Of a stretch of 64,000 bases of DNA, positions 63,428 through 64,000 are shown piece after piece (the first letter of the stretch is position 1; each line of letters opens with the position of its first letter). Position numbers and translations under genes: made by a program. Origin of the DNA: Eukaryota sp. TZLM1-RC (taxonomy: Eukaryota; Metamonada: BaSk clade); contig JAUPSS010000001.1 in assembly GCA_040285825.1 (NCBI GenBank), positions 3,720,001 through 3,784,000 on the forward strand. Reading direction: 5' to 3'. A model generated the notes under the pieces. The model made no database searches and had not been told where the DNA came from. It worked only from the letters and a program-made list of their open reading frames with translations.

Positions 63428-64000
63428 ATGCCAAACTTCGTCTTCAACAGTGATACCTTACAACGGGTCAAATCCAGGATCCAACCAATCTCACCATCAG
63501 TTCCAATGACAGTAGAGGAAGGTGCCTATTACTATGAGGAAACTGCTAATGACTTGGTGGAGGCTTTGGCTCAAGGAAGTCTTCACAGTCCACAACACTT
63601 GGTTACAAAAGTATCACCCAGTGAAGGCACTGTACAAGACCTTCAACAGTGCATGGAAGAAAAAACATCTATTGAAGAAAAGCTGAATAGATGTAATGAA
63701 CAAGTTGCTTCTCTTAGAAATGACTTGAAGAATCTCGAAATCAAGCATCACAAAACCATTGAGAATATACAAACAGAACTTCTGCGTCAAACTGAATCAA
63801 TTCCACATCTACATGAAGAAATAGACGTACTGAAAGATGAAAACAAGGAGCTACGTGAACATATAGATGTACTGAAAGATGAAAACAAGGAGCTACGTGA
63901 ACATATAGATGTACTGAAAGATGAAAACAAGGAGCTACGTGAACATATCCAACAACAAGATGACCATATAAGAGAACTGCAAAACGACAACAAGCATCTA
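63428..64000 (+). CDS. Coiled-coil protein, 3' end outside the window
   Basis: Open from the ATG at 63428 (MPNFVFNSDTLQRV) to the window end, 191 codons, no stop. After about 60 residues it becomes a continuous heptad-type coiled coil (LQQCMEEKTSIEEKLNR, ASLRNDLKNLEIKHHK). Three tandem copies of a 14-residue unit (IDVLKDENKELREH) follow, encoded by a 42-bp repeat. No domain is recognised. A structural or cytoskeletal role is the usual case for such proteins, which is inference. The 5' start is favoured because the upstream sequence has stops. Confidence 0.75.
   Translation, partial: MPNFVFNSDTLQRVKSRIQPISPSVPMTVEEGAYYYEETANDLVEALAQGSLHSPQHLVTKVSPSEGTVQDLQQCMEEKTSIEEKLNRCNEQVASLRNDLKNLEIKHHKTIENIQTELLRQTESIPHLHEEIDVLKDENKELREHIDVLKDENKELREHIDVLKDENKELREHIQQQDDHIRELQNDNKHL
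63821..63946 (+). repeat. Three tandem 42-bp units in the coiled-coil gene
   Basis: Units 63821-63862, 63863-63904 and 63905-63946 are nearly identical at nucleotide level (the first differs by one base, gacgta for gatgta), so the expansion is recent. Confidence 0.95.

Noticed and set aside
1-64000. CRISPR array or prokaryotic operons
   Set aside because: No regularly spaced direct repeats were seen, and the genes and introns are eukaryotic.

Overview
The window is AT-rich nuclear DNA of a flagellated single-celled eukaryote. The evidence is spliceosomal SF3B1, CLP1 of pre-mRNA 3'-end processing, a DPY30 subunit, a BTB protein, GT-AG introns, TTAGGG telomere-like tracts and a likely ciliary protein (CFAP221/PCDP1-like). 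TAA and TGA both end genes, so the code is probably standard. Introns are rare and very short: five of the six I could place by reading-frame logic are 27-36 nt. I cannot name the species; a metamonad-like or other free-living protist is only a guess.

Host genes, left to right: a flagellar-style coiled-coil protein (1177-3139, -), an NTMT1-like N-terminal methyltransferase (7882-8616, -), CLP1 (11756-13008, +), a RING/Cys-rich protein (15868-16783, -), a 2633-residue RNF213-like AAA protein without its E3 end (21037-28938, -), SF3B1 (30851-33685, +), a broken BTB/SPRY-like gene (34720-37517, +), a TPT/DMT nucleotide-sugar or triose-phosphate type transporter (38113-38973, -), a calcineurin-B/CIB-like EF-hand protein (42455-43084, -), a TMC-like membrane protein (44057-45925, +), a WD-like protein (47039-48499, -), DPY30 (53130-53339, +), an unknown protein (53621-54583, +), tRNA-Met (55129-55201, -), a CFAP221-like protein (55648-56904, -), a SNF2-family ATPase (59906-62689, -) and a coiled-coil protein running off the right edge (63428 onward, +). 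No operon-like grouping is visible; these are independent housekeeping or cytoskeletal genes.

Almost everything between the genes is mobile-element debris. At least three subfamilies of non-LTR retrotransposon share a reverse transcriptase (YMDD), a CCHC-type motif and a C-terminal restriction-like endonuclease domain, so they resemble R2/NeSL/CRE-type LINEs rather than APE-type ones. They are mostly 5'-truncated, frameshifted and packed end to end. A Mutator-like transposase relic lies at 14893-15500.

The most interesting content is a Fanzor (eukaryotic TnpB/OMEGA-type RuvC nuclease) element on the minus strand at about 8707-11160. It has a GVDMG RuvC-I motif, a TSK/zinc-finger segment, a DRDxxAAKNI RuvC-III motif and an NLS-like basic patch. 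A second copy of its 3' end at 43126-43560 shows the same C-terminus in frame and shares a non-coding tail of about 340-500 nt. That tail holds a hairpin whose stem is identical in both copies while the loop differs, a candidate guide-RNA scaffold. A third, divergent Fanzor-like fragment is at 29661-30302. Other notable features are TTAGGG arrays inside coding sequence (giving Asn-Pro repeats) and inside an intron, and two inverted LINE copies that share the same stop codons and the same loss of RT motif A.
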